Below are positions 23,321 to 31,298 of a stretch of 34,768 nt of DNA, piece by piece. Both the position numbers and the translations under genes were made by a program. Positions within the stretch are counted from its first letter, which is position 1, and each line of letters opens with the position of its first letter. Origin of the DNA: Phenylobacterium parvum (GTDB taxonomy: Bacteria > Pseudomonadota > Alphaproteobacteria > Caulobacterales > Caulobacteraceae); assembly GCA_029977805.1 (NCBI GenBank), contig JAPOKE010000012.1, forward strand, positions 1-34,768, in the 5' to 3' direction. The notes under the pieces were generated by a model that worked only from the letters and a program-made list of their open reading frames with translations, made no database searches and was not told the origin of the DNA.

Positions 23321-24781
23321 TCAGGAGGAGAGGGCGTAGTCCTCCAGGACGGGCGCCTTCATCTCGGCCTCGAAGGTCTCGTAGGACCAGGGATAGGTGG
23401 CCACGTTGCCGTGCGGGTCGAAGTACCAGCTGCGGCAGCCCGAGGCCCAGATCGATCCGGCCAGACGGTCCTTCAGGGCCTGGGTCCAGGCGGCGGTGGG
23501 TTCCGGCCGGGGCGTGATCTCCCGGGCCCGGCCCTCGGCCAGGAGGTCGACCAGCTGGAGGACGTAGGCCAGCTGCCGTTCGGCGGTCATCAGGAACGAG
23601 AAATTGCCCAGCGGGCTGTTGGGGCCGCCCAGCATGAACCAGTTGGGCAGGTCGGGGACGGTCACGCCGCGATAGGTGACATTGCCCTGGGCCCAGGTCT
23701 CGGACAGGGGCCGCCCGCTGCGCCCGGTGATGCGCATGTCGCCGAAGGGGTGGTGGGCGTCGAAGCCCGTGGCGAGGACCAGCATGTCCAGTTCATGGAG
23801 ACGGCCGTCCCGCGTGCGCACGCCGCCGGCCTCGATCCGGGCGATGCCCTCGGTGACCAGTTCGGCGTCCGGCCTCTGGATGGCGGGATAGAAGAGGCTT
23901 GAGACGATCAGCCGCTTGCAGCCCATCCGGTAGTCCGGGGTCAGGCGGGCGCGGAGCTCCGGGTCCTCCACCGTCGCCAGGTTGTCCCGGCAGGCCTGGG
24001 CCATGCGCTCGTAGACCTCCGGCGCCTCGCCGGCCACCGCCGCGCAGAAGGCGCCGTTGAAGGCCTGGGCCAGGTGGTCGTACTGGCCCGCCAGCAGGGA
24101 GGGGTCGGCCCGGTAGGCGGCCTTCTTCTCCTCGGGGATCGGCAGGTTGGGCTCGGGCAGGATCCACTGGGCCGTGCGCTGGAACAGGCTGACCTTCCGG
24201 GCCCGGTCGACGATGGCGGGCACGACCTGGATGGCCGTCGAGCCCGTCCCGATCACGCCGATCCGCTTTCCCTCCAGCGGGACGGAATGGTCCCAGCGCG
24301 CCGTGTGGAAGGCGGTCCCCGCGAAGTCGCCGAGGCCCTCGATGTCGGGCAGGGCGGGGTGGTGCAGGATCCCCACCGCCGTGATCACCGCGTCGAAGCG
24401 CCCCTGCGGCCCCTGGGTCGTGGTGATCTCCCAGGCCCCGTCCCGCCAGGCGGCCGACAGGACCTCGGAGTCGTAGCGGATCACCGGCTCCACGCCGAAG
24501 TCGGCCGCGACCTTCCGCATGTAGGCCTGGATCTCCGGCCCCGGCGAGTACTTGGAGCTCCAGTCGGGATTGGGGGCGAAGGAGAAACGGTAGAGGTGCG
24601 AGGGCACGTCGCAGGTGATGCCGGGATAGGTGTTGTCCCGCCAGGTGCCGCCGGGTTCCGAGGCCTTCTCGAACACGACGACCTCGTGGTCGCCCCGCTC
24701 GCGCAGCCGGATCACCGTTGCGATCCCGCCCGCCCCGGCGCCGATCACCGCGATCCTCAGCCTGCGTCCTGTCCCGGCCAT
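23321..24781 (-). CDS. Baeyer-Villiger-type flavin monooxygenase
   Basis: The 486-residue flavoprotein has an FAD-binding GAGAGG (14-19), an NADPH-binding GVIGTGSTAIQ (175-185), and between them FAGTAFHTARW (153-163). This last segment fits the type I Baeyer-Villiger fingerprint FxGxxxHxxxW exactly. Such enzymes insert oxygen into ketones to give esters or lactones, or oxidise heteroatoms. ATG 24781 has GGGGAG six bases upstream. It is divergent from the crotonase gene across 166 bp. The presence of esterases nearby (20377 and 22264) would fit hydrolysis of the ester product, but they are not in one operon. Confidence 0.88.
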   Translation of the reverse strand: MAGTGRRLRIAVIGAGAGGIATVIRLRERGDHEVVVFEKASEPGGTWRDNTYPGITCDVPSHLYRFSFAPNPDWSSKYSPGPEIQAYMRKVAADFGVEPVIRYDSEVLSAAWRDGAWEITTTQGPQGRFDAVITAVGILHHPALPDIEGLGDFAGTAFHTARWDHSVPLEGKRIGVIGTGSTAIQVVPAIVDRARKVSLFQRTAQWILPEPNLPIPEEKKAAYRADPSLLAGQYDHLAQAFNGAFCAAVAGEAPEVYERMAQACRDNLATVEDPELRARLTPDYRMGCKRLIVSSLFYPAIQRPDAELVTEGIARIEAGGVRTRDGRLHELDMLVLATGFDAHHPFGDMRITGRSGRPLSETWAQGNVTYRGVTVPDLPNWFMLGGPNSPLGNFSFLMTAERQLAYVLQLVDLLAEGRAREITPRPEPTAAWTQALKDRLAGSIWASGCRSWYFDPHGNVATYPWSYETFEAEMKAPVLEDYALSS

Positions 24782-24947
24782 GTCGTACTCCCCGTTCGGC
24801 GGCGGAGTGTCCTACAGGTCCGGGCCGGGTGGAAGGCCCGGCGGCGGATCAGGTGCGGTCCCGCATAGGGAAAGGCCCGGATTGACCGGCGCCGCCCGGC
24901 CCGGCGACAGTCCTGCCAGGGCCCCGGCGGGCCGGCAGGAGGAGACC

Positions 24948-25742
24948 ATGGAAGAAGTGCTCGTCGAGGACCGCGGCCCGGTCCGCTGGATCATCATGAA
25001 CCGCCCGGAGGTGATGAACGCCATCACCGGCCGGATGCTGGGCGAGCTGAACGAGGCCTTCAAGGCCGCCGACGACGACCCCTCTGTCCGCGTCGTCGTG
25101 CTGACCGGCGCGGGCCGGGCCTTCTGCTCGGGCCTGGACCTGAAGCAGGCGGCGGCCGGGGAGGGAATCGGCGGTTCCGGCCTGGCCAGCGCAGGCGCCC
25201 GCCACCATTCCACCCGCGAGATCTGCACCGTCACCCTCCAGCGGATGGACAAGCCGGTCATCGGGGCGATCAACGGGGCGGCGGCGGGCTATGGCCTCGA
25301 CCTCGCCCTGGGCTGCGACATGCGCATCATGTCCGATACCGCAAGGCTGCTGCCCGGCTTCACCCGCCGGGGGGTGATCCCGGAAAGCGGCGGCACCTGG
25401 TACCTGCCGCGCCTCCTCGGCTGGGCCAAGGCCTGCGAGGTCGCCATGCTGGGCGAGACCCTCAGCGCCGACCAGTCCGTGGCCATGGGGCTCGCCAACC
25501 GGGCCGTCCCCTCCGAGGACTTCGAGGCCGAGGTCACCCGGTGGGCCTCGACCATCGCCGCCAATGCGCCCCTGGCGGTGACCGAGATGAAGCGGCTCTT
25601 CCGGCACGGGCTGACCCAGGACTTCGAGAGCCATTCGCACCATGTGCTGATGAGCCTGCTCAACCTCTTCCGCTCCGAGGACTTCCGCGAGGGGGTGCAG
25701 GCCTTCATGGAGCGGCGGGATCCGGAGTTCCACGGCCGCTGA
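24948..25742 (+). CDS. Enoyl-CoA hydratase/isomerase (crotonase) family protein
   Basis: This 264-residue crotonase-fold protein has the CoA and oxyanion segments FCSGLDLKQ (59-67) and INGAAAGYGLDLALGCD (108-124). At the two glutamate positions of mitochondrial enoyl-CoA hydratase, it appears to have Asp118 and Phe138. An acidic residue instead occurs in IPESGGTW (Glu146), a pattern closer to PaaG-like isomerases. So isomerase or another crotonase reaction is more likely than simple hydration; this alignment is by eye. ATG 24948 has a strong AGGAGGAG just upstream. It stands alone, divergent from the Baeyer-Villiger monooxygenase gene. Confidence 0.87.
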   Translation: MEEVLVEDRGPVRWIIMNRPEVMNAITGRMLGELNEAFKAADDDPSVRVVVLTGAGRAFCSGLDLKQAAAGEGIGGSGLASAGARHHSTREICTVTLQRMDKPVIGAINGAAAGYGLDLALGCDMRIMSDTARLLPGFTRRGVIPESGGTWYLPRLLGWAKACEVAMLGETLSADQSVAMGLANRAVPSEDFEAEVTRWASTIAANAPLAVTEMKRLFRHGLTQDFESHSHHVLMSLLNLFRSEDFREGVQAFMERRDPEFHGR

Positions 25743-25991
25743 ACCTTGTCGCGGGGTTGGGCGGGGTGATCGCCCGGACGCCGATGTCGCTTTTTCACCT
25801 CGCCGCCCCTTGCGGGGACGCCGGCGGGCGCCCAATTCCTCCCTGCGGGCCGGGCCCCTCTGGCGCTTCCAGTGTAGCGCGATGTCGGACCGCATCGGGT
25901 GCGCTCGATGCCGGGTCCGGGGCCTTCCCTTCCCCCCCCAAGCCAGCCGGGCTCGGCGTCGGGCGCTCCCATCCAACAGAGGAGCACCCCA

Positions 25992-26471
25992 ATGAGTCTT
26001 TCCGCCTTCAGCCAGACCTCCCGTCGCAAGGATGCGCCCGTGGAGTTCCAGGACGCCTGGACGCCGGGCGACCTGGTCCAGTTCGAGGCCCTGGTCAGCG
26101 CCTGCGCCCTGGTCGCCCAGTCCGACGGCTGGGTCACCCCGGACGAGACCCGCCGGGTCATCGAGCGCATGAGGACCCTTCCGGCCCTCGACGTCTTCGG
26201 CGTGGAGGATGTCATCGAGGCTTTCGAGGCGCGGATCGCCGAGTTCAACCAGGACCCCGACCGGGCCCAGGCCCTGGCGGAGGCTTCCATCCGCAGGCTC
26301 CGCGAGAAGCCGGGCGCCGCCCGGGCGGTCGCTGCTGCGGCCTGCGCCGTCGCCTCTGCGGATGGCGGATTTGACGCAGAGGAACGTCAGGCTGTATTGA
26401 GGATCTGCGCCATCCTCATCCTGTCTCCGCAGGATCTGGACCTGGTCGCCCCCCGCAGGAGGCGGACATGA
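25992..26471 (+). CDS. TerB-like (tellurite resistance TerB family) protein
   Basis: This 159-residue, mostly helical protein has two TerB-type repeats: ALVAQSDGWVTPDETRRV (about 39-56) and AVASADGGFDAEERQAVL (about 118-135). The acidic DG-x3-5-E pattern in each repeat is the metal-binding style of TerB/DUF533 proteins. The family is linked to membrane stress and tellurite response, but a single TerB-like gene without other ter genes says little about tellurite. ATG 25992 has GAGGAG eight bases upstream. The stop overlaps the start of a 61-residue protein gene by 4 bp, so the two are translated together. The 249 bp upstream hold no gene that I can support. Confidence 0.75.
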   Translation: MSLSAFSQTSRRKDAPVEFQDAWTPGDLVQFEALVSACALVAQSDGWVTPDETRRVIERMRTLPALDVFGVEDVIEAFEARIAEFNQDPDRAQALAEASIRRLREKPGAARAVAAAACAVASADGGFDAEERQAVLRICAILILSPQDLDLVAPRRRRT

Positions 26472-26653
26472 GGGTTCAACCCTTCGATCCCATGGCCTGG
26501 ACCTACGTCCAGCCCGCGAACGTCCCGCCGGTCACCGGCGCCGAGACGGTGACTCCCGTGAAGCCCGCTGAATCCTCGTCGAAGTCGGACATGCGCACCG
26601 ACGACGAGCGGCGGCCCCGGGACCCCGAGCGCAAGGTCGACCTGAAGGTCTGA
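26468..26653 (+). CDS. Small hydrophilic protein coupled to the TerB-like gene
   Basis: This 61-residue protein is not recognised. It starts at an ATG that overlaps the TerB-like stop as ATGA, with AGGAGG a few bases upstream, so it is very likely translated. The sequence is Pro/Val-rich in the middle (VPPVTGAETVTPVKP) and charged at the end (DDERRPRDPERKVDLKV). It has no Cys, signal peptide or membrane segment, so it is probably disordered. A role with the TerB-like protein, for example as a partner, is only suggested by coupling. Confidence 0.6.
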   Translation: MRVQPFDPMAWTYVQPANVPPVTGAETVTPVKPAESSSKSDMRTDDERRPRDPERKVDLKV

Positions 26654-26694
26654 GCCATACGCCCAGCCGAACGCCCGACCGACCGGAGTTCTGC

Positions 26695-26722
26695 GCCGCC
26701 CAGCGTCCTGCGCCCGGGCGGC
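26695..26722 (+). terminator. Hairpin downstream of the TerB-like operon
   Basis: GCCGCCC (26695-26701) pairs with GGGCGGC (26716-26722) across a 14-base loop and is followed by GTCTTGCATT. It lies about 40 bases after the small-protein stop. The T-run is weak, so it is a candidate only. Confidence 0.35.
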
Positions 26723-26745
26723 GTCTTGCATTCCTGAACGCAATC

Positions 26746-26772
26746 GGCCCGCCTCGGGGGGCGAGGCGGGCC
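26746..26772. terminator. Strong GC hairpin in the 26654-26962 intergenic region
   Basis: GGCCCGCCTCG (26746-26756) pairs perfectly with CGAGGCGGGCC (26762-26772) around a loop of five G. It is the most stable-looking structure in the 309-bp gap between the small-protein gene and the DUF4893 gene. No T-tract follows on either strand. The rest of the gap (26773-26962) shows only a Shine-Dalgarno sequence at its end and no gene I can support. Confidence 0.45.
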
Positions 26773-26962
26773 GGGCGTTCCACGCCTGCTGACGGGGGGC
26801 CAGGAGACGGGGTGCGCCAATCGAGGCTATCCGTGTCGCCCGAGGCCGATCGGGGGGGACCGTCCCGGATTTCCGCCGGATGAAGTGAGACTCGCGCCCT
26901 TCCCGAACCTGCGCCATGATCCATCTCAAATTCCGGTCCCAGCCCTGACGAGGAGGATCCCG

Positions 26963-27577
26963 ATGACTTTTCTCCGGACCCTGTCCCTTGCCCTTCTGGC
27001 GTCCCTCGCCCTGGCAGGGCTGCCTTCGGGGGCGGCCCGGGCCGACGGGGCCATCGTCCAGCTCCTGACGGCGGCGGACAAGGCGCGGCTCCAGCGCTTC
27101 GAGGCCACGCGGACGGCCGCGGTCAGCGCCGCGAGGTCCGCGGGCGCGCCGGCCGATGTCGCGGTCCTCGACAAGGTCCTGTCCGGCAAGTTGCTGTCCG
27201 TCCGGTCCGCAGACCTGACCGGGGACTGGCGTTGCCGCACGATCAAGCTGGGCAAGTCCGCGGGGCTGGTGGTCTATGGCTGGTTCCGCTGCCGGATCGT
27301 CGACGACGGCGCCGGCTGGCGCCTGGACAAGCTCACGGGCTCCCAGCGGGTCAGCGGCCGGTTCTACGATGACGGCGAGACCCGCATGATCTTCGCCGGC
27401 GCACTCTCCTTCGGGGACGAGCCCCGCCAGGCCTACGGCCGGCCCGGGGCCCGGAACCAGGTGGCCCTCGCCGTGCGGCCCGGCCCGGACCGGCTGCGAC
27501 TCGAGTTCCCCGAGCCGGAGTTCGAGTCCGCCTTCGACGTCATGGAGCTCGAGCGCGTCCCGCCGGCCCGGAAGTGA
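26963..27577 (+). CDS. Exported DUF4893-type protein
   Basis: This 204-residue protein has a clear signal peptide (TFLRTLSLALLASLALAG, cleaved near AARA-DG). The body resembles the DUF4893 family known mainly from Caulobacterales and Sphingomonadales. A helical start (LTAADKARLQRFEATRTAAV) is followed by a beta-rich part with GDWRCRTIKLG and GWFRCRI, whose two cysteines may pair in the periplasm. The function is unknown. ATG 26963 has AGGAGG seven bases upstream. It is followed after 12 bp by the phytanoyl-CoA dioxygenase-like gene, so the two are probably co-transcribed. Confidence 0.8.
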   Translation: MTFLRTLSLALLASLALAGLPSGAARADGAIVQLLTAADKARLQRFEATRTAAVSAARSAGAPADVAVLDKVLSGKLLSVRSADLTGDWRCRTIKLGKSAGLVVYGWFRCRIVDDGAGWRLDKLTGSQRVSGRFYDDGETRMIFAGALSFGDEPRQAYGRPGARNQVALAVRPGPDRLRLEFPEPEFESAFDVMELERVPPARK

Positions 27578-27589
27578 CAGGAGACTGAG

Positions 27590-28486
27590 ATGGCGCCCGA
27601 ACTCGCCCATTTCCCGCCCGACGCCGATCCCGACGTCGTCCATGCCCGGCTCATGGCCGATGGCGCCGTCATCCTTGACGGGATCCTCAGCCCGGCCGAG
27701 GCCGACGCGGTCCGCGCAGAGCTGGACCCCTGGGTCCAGGCCACGGCGCCCGGGCGGGATGGATTCACCGGTTTCAGGACGACGCGCACCGGGGCCCTCG
27801 CCGCCCGTTCCCCCCTCTGCCGCGACCTGATCCGCAACCCGCAGGTCCTGGCCCAGTGCGACCGCCTGCTCCTGCCGTCCTGCGAGCGGTACCAGCTGCA
27901 CCTTGGCCAGGTGATCCGCATCATGCCCGGCGAGAAGGCCCAGAGCCTGCACAAGGACCGCTGGGCCTGGGGCACGCACCTGAAGGGGGTCGAGCCCCAG
28001 CTCAACACCATCTGGGCCCTGACCGACTTCACCCGGGAGAATGGCGCGACCCGCGTGGTCCCGGGCTCCACCGGCTGGCCGGATGACCGCCGGGCCGATC
28101 CCTCGGAGGTCACCCAGGCTGTGATGACCCGGGGTTCCGTCCTCGTCTACACGGGAAGCGTCGTCCACAGCGGCGGGGCCAACGACTCGGGTTCGGACCG
28201 GGTCGGCCTGAACATCACCTACGCCCTCGGCTGGCTGCGCCAGGAAGAGAACCAGTACCTCGCCTGTCCGCCCGAGATCGCCCGGACCTTCGACCCCCAG
28301 CTCCAGGACCTGCTCGGCTACGCCATGGGCTCCTACGCCCTCGGTTACTTCTCGCCCCCGACCGCGCCGGGCGCCGACCCCGAGGTGGTTCCTCCGACCT
28401 ACGCCCTGGGCCGGCGCACGGGCGGCTCGTCGCTCGGCTCCCAGGCCGACCTCGCCGCCCTCGGCGCCGACGTCAGGGGCGACTAG
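27590..28486 (+). CDS. Phytanoyl-CoA dioxygenase (PhyH) family protein
   Basis: The 298-residue protein has the non-haem iron and 2-oxoglutarate site of the PhyH family: His121-x-Asp123 in LHKDRW, the distal His193 in SVVHSGGAND, and Arg204 for 2-oxoglutarate in SDRVGLNI. The predicted activity is oxygen-dependent hydroxylation of a small molecule or acyl-CoA in the cytoplasm; the substrate is unknown. ATG 27590 has AGGAG six bases upstream. It follows the DUF4893 gene, and its 3' end overlaps the convergent membrane protein gene by 4 bp. Confidence 0.85.
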   Translation: MAPELAHFPPDADPDVVHARLMADGAVILDGILSPAEADAVRAELDPWVQATAPGRDGFTGFRTTRTGALAARSPLCRDLIRNPQVLAQCDRLLLPSCERYQLHLGQVIRIMPGEKAQSLHKDRWAWGTHLKGVEPQLNTIWALTDFTRENGATRVVPGSTGWPDDRRADPSEVTQAVMTRGSVLVYTGSVVHSGGANDSGSDRVGLNITYALGWLRQEENQYLACPPEIARTFDPQLQDLLGYAMGSYALGYFSPPTAPGADPEVVPPTYALGRRTGGSSLGSQADLAALGADVRGD

Positions 28487-28911
28487 CTCCGCCTCAGGGA
28501 CAGGGCCAGGAACAGCCCCGCCAGCACCACCGCGACAACGCTGCCGTAATGCTCCGGCGGGTGGTGACCCGAGGCGGGGGGCGACAGGACCCAGCCCTGC
28601 AGGGCCATCAGCCCGCGCTCCACCAGGATGAGGACCAGGAAGAGCGGGGTCAGGCTGCGATAGCGCAGGGCTGCGGCCAGGAGCGCCAGGCCGAAGGCGA
28701 GCTGGGTCGCCCCCTGCCAGCGGAAGACGCTGATCACCAGGTCGCGCCGGTCGCCCATGTCCAGCCCCGCGATCACCCCGGCCCCGCCATCCGGCAGGAA
28801 GCTGTGGATCAGGCCGGGGACAAGGGTGAGGACCGCCGCCAGCAGCAGGAAGCGCGGCGCCCAGGGATGGCCCCTGTAGTCGGCGTTGGTGGACGGGGGC
28901 AGGAAGGGCAT
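28483..28911 (-). CDS. Small integral membrane protein of unknown function
   Basis: The 142-residue protein has about four hydrophobic segments: FLLLAAVLTLVPGLIHSFL, a second near TQLAFGLALLAAAL, a third in LTPLFLVLILVERGLMAL and a last one in VVAVVLAGLFLALSL. I do not recognise the family. ATG 28911 has GGAG seven bases upstream; the much longer open frame above it runs through the ABC permease gene and is not coding. The ABC permease stop is 26 bp upstream on the same strand, so it could be the third gene of that operon. Confidence 0.65.
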   Translation of the reverse strand: MPFLPPSTNADYRGHPWAPRFLLLAAVLTLVPGLIHSFLPDGGAGVIAGLDMGDRRDLVISVFRWQGATQLAFGLALLAAALRYRSLTPLFLVLILVERGLMALQGWVLSPPASGHHPPEHYGSVVAVVLAGLFLALSLRRS

Positions 28912-28937
28912 GGGGGAGTCTCCGGAAGGGGCCAGGG

Positions 28938-30239
28938 TCAGGCCTGGCGGCCCAGGCTGCGGCGCAGGATGGCCCAAAGGTTTGAGGGGCCCTGGGAGAG
29001 CGCGCCGGTCCTGTAGGCCTGGACGCCGACCCATAGTGCGCCAGCCGTGGTCGCAGCCATCAGGGCTATGCCCGTCGCCACCTCCCAGGCCGGGGCGCCT
29101 TCGGCGATCCGCAGCAGCATGAGGAAGGGCGTGAAGGGCGGGAACAGGGCGGCGATCCGGATCACCGGCGAGTCCGGGGCCTGGACGGCCGAGATCACCA
29201 GGAGCAGGGGGACCAGGGTCAGGACGCTCATCGGCGTCGCCAGGCTCTGCGCCTCCCGCGGGGTCTCGCAGAACGCCGCAATGCCGGCGAAGATGGAGCC
29301 GTAGAGCAGGAAGCCAAACGCCAGGAACAGGGCGGCCCAGCCCAGCAGCCCCTTCCCGAAGACGGCGTTCGCTGCGTCCTGCACCATACCCGCCGGCAGC
29401 TGCCCGGCCACGACTACGCCGACGCCTGCAATCGCGCCTAGGGCTGTCAGGAACAGGCAGAAGACCCCCAGCACCTTGCCGACGAGCAACTCCGCCGGGT
29501 GGGCCGAGGTCACCAGGACCTCGATCACGCGGCTCGACTTCTCTTCGACCACACTGGTCAGGATCATGCCGGACCCCACAAGGATCAGGGTGACCAGGAG
29601 GTAGCTGACGCCGATGGCGGCCAACTGAGGGAGGCGGTCCGTCACGGTGACCTTGCCGCTCCGCGACTGGGGCGAATAGGTGGCGAGGTCTACCCCGGCG
29701 GTGGTGACGGACTCCACCTGGGCGGCGGTCAGGCCAAGGGCCTGCAACCGGGCATTCCGCGACCAATCGTTCAGGGCGTCCTCAAGGGTTCCCGACAGGT
29801 CCACGAGGCGGGCTCGGGGGGTCCAGAGCCTGGCGTCGAGGGCTTCGGCCGTCCCTCCGAGCACCAGGAAGACGGGCGGCCTCTCCCCCGCCTCGGGTGT
29901 CCTGTAGAAGTCCTGGATCCGTTCGCCCGCCTCAGTGGGGGTCCGGGCGGCGGCCACGGAGGCCGGCGCAACCGCCAGGACCGCCGGCCGGTCCTGCGGC
30001 AGGTTGCGGGCCTGTCCCTTCAGGATCCTCGCCTCGACGAAGGGCCCGGGGCCGCGGGGGCCAAGGCTGGTCAGGTCCACGATCACCACCTTCGGCGCCG
30101 GCGCCTGCCGGGACAGGAAGGTCGGCAGGAAGGCGCTCGCCGCCATGACCAGGGGCAGGACCAGCAGGGCGACCAGGAAGCCCGGGGTCAGGAGGTAGGC
30201 GAGATATTCCCGCCTCAGGATCAGGAAGAGCCGCCTCAT
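28938..30239 (-). CDS. ABC transporter permease (NatB-like, ABC-2 type)
   Basis: The 433-residue protein starts with a cytoplasmic helix and a first membrane segment (about 19-40). A large extracytoplasmic domain follows (about 45-205), and then five or six membrane segments. This layout, with the phrase SYLLVTLILVGSGMILTSVVEEKSSRVIEVL, is typical of NatB-like permeases (COG1668), which export Na+ or other small substrates with a NatA ATPase. Its ATG overlaps the ATPase stop in ATGA (4 bp), confirming coupling. The substrate cannot be told from the sequence. Confidence 0.88.
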   Translation of the reverse strand: MRRLFLILRREYLAYLLTPGFLVALLVLPLVMAASAFLPTFLSRQAPAPKVVIVDLTSLGPRGPGPFVEARILKGQARNLPQDRPAVLAVAPASVAAARTPTEAGERIQDFYRTPEAGERPPVFLVLGGTAEALDARLWTPRARLVDLSGTLEDALNDWSRNARLQALGLTAAQVESVTTAGVDLATYSPQSRSGKVTVTDRLPQLAAIGVSYLLVTLILVGSGMILTSVVEEKSSRVIEVLVTSAHPAELLVGKVLGVFCLFLTALGAIAGVGVVVAGQLPAGMVQDAANAVFGKGLLGWAALFLAFGFLLYGSIFAGIAAFCETPREAQSLATPMSVLTLVPLLLVISAVQAPDSPVIRIAALFPPFTPFLMLLRIAEGAPAWEVATGIALMAATTAGALWVGVQAYRTGALSQGPSNLWAILRRSLGRQA

Positions 30240-31180
30240 GCCCCCGCGACCTCCGGTGTCGAGGCAGGGGCCCCTGTCAGGAGCAGGAAGGCCTCATGCA
30301 GGCCTGGCTCCCGGGATTCGAACCGCCGTATGGCGAGCCCCGCCCGGAAGGCGGCGGACAGGGTCTCGTGGGCCTCCGCGCCCGGCGCCAGCGTCACCTC
30401 CAGGCGTTTGCCGCCCTCGTCGGCGCCTGCCTCCACCCGGATCACCCCCGGCAGGGCCGAGACCTCGGCGGGGGAAAGGTCGCCTTCCAGGATCAGTCGC
30501 CCGGGGGCCTGGTTCCTGGCCTCCGCCACGGTCCCGTCGAAGACCTTGCGGCCCTGCGCCAGCAGGACGACCTTGTCGCAGAGCCGCTCTGCGTGGGCCA
30601 TGACATGGGTCGAGAAGAGGATGGTGGCGCCCGCCCTCGACCGCTCTTCGATCAGCCTTTCCAGGCCCTGCTGGTGCAGGGGGTCAAGGCCGGAGAAGGG
30701 TTCGTCCAGGATGATCAGCGCCGGGTCGTGGAGAAGCGTGCAGACCAGCGCCACCTGCTGGGCCATGCCCTTGGAGAGGCGGCGGATCTGGGTGTTGAGC
30801 GAGGCGCCCAGGCCCAGGCCCTCCAGGAGGTCGCGCGCCTTCCGCCTTGCGCTCGCGGCCGGCACGCCCTTGAGGCCGCCCAGGAAACCCGCCGCCTGCA
30901 GGGGCGTCATGCGCGGGTGAAGCCCGCGCTCCTCGGGCAGGAAGCCGATCCGGTCGCGCACGCTGCGGCCATCCGGTGCGCCGAGGACCTCGAGCCTGCC
31001 GGAGGTCGGCGCCACCAGGCCGAGGACCATCCGCAGGGTCGTTGTCTTTCCCGCGCCATTGGGGCCGAGGAATCCGAAGACCGAGCCCGCCTCCACACGG
31101 AAGCTCAGGCGGTCAACCGCCGTCCGGTCGCCGAAGCGCCGGGTTATCTCCGTGAGCTCAAGCGCCGCCGGTCCCGTCAT
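30236..31180 (-). CDS. ABC transporter ATP-binding protein (NatA-like)
   Basis: The 314-residue ATPase has Walker A GPNGAGKTT (39-47), signature LSKGMAQQ (135-142; the usual LSGGQ is LSKGM, common in this subfamily), Walker B LIILDE (155-160) and the switch His192 in FSTH. A C-terminal region of about 90 residues, ending near GLHEAFLLLTG, is typical of NatA-like subunits. It powers the permease encoded directly downstream. ATG 31180 has GGAG five bases before the start; the longer frame overlaps the divergent glnD gene and is rejected. The 118-bp gap to glnD should hold both promoters. Confidence 0.9.
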   Translation of the reverse strand: MTGPAALELTEITRRFGDRTAVDRLSFRVEAGSVFGFLGPNGAGKTTTLRMVLGLVAPTSGRLEVLGAPDGRSVRDRIGFLPEERGLHPRMTPLQAAGFLGGLKGVPAASARRKARDLLEGLGLGASLNTQIRRLSKGMAQQVALVCTLLHDPALIILDEPFSGLDPLHQQGLERLIEERSRAGATILFSTHVMAHAERLCDKVVLLAQGRKVFDGTVAEARNQAPGRLILEGDLSPAEVSALPGVIRVEAGADEGGKRLEVTLAPGAEAHETLSAAFRAGLAIRRFESREPGLHEAFLLLTGAPASTPEVAGA

Positions 31181-31298
31181 CCCTGCTCCCTTCCGGATCC
31201 GCCCGGGATCATGCGCCCTGCGCGGGGCGCGGGCAATGTTCCCGGCGGGCGTCGCAGGACCTGACGCCCGGTGCGATTTGCGCCTATATCCGGCGGGA

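Noticed and set aside
25743-25991. Possible RNA gene or riboswitch before the TerB-like gene
   Set aside because: Only a short CCCC/GGGG hairpin and a T-run (TTTTT near 25790) are visible. No known RNA pattern is recognised.
25992-26653. Tellurite resistance operon
   Set aside because: Only one TerB-like gene is present, with no terA, terC, terD, terE or terZ nearby. The name reflects the fold only.
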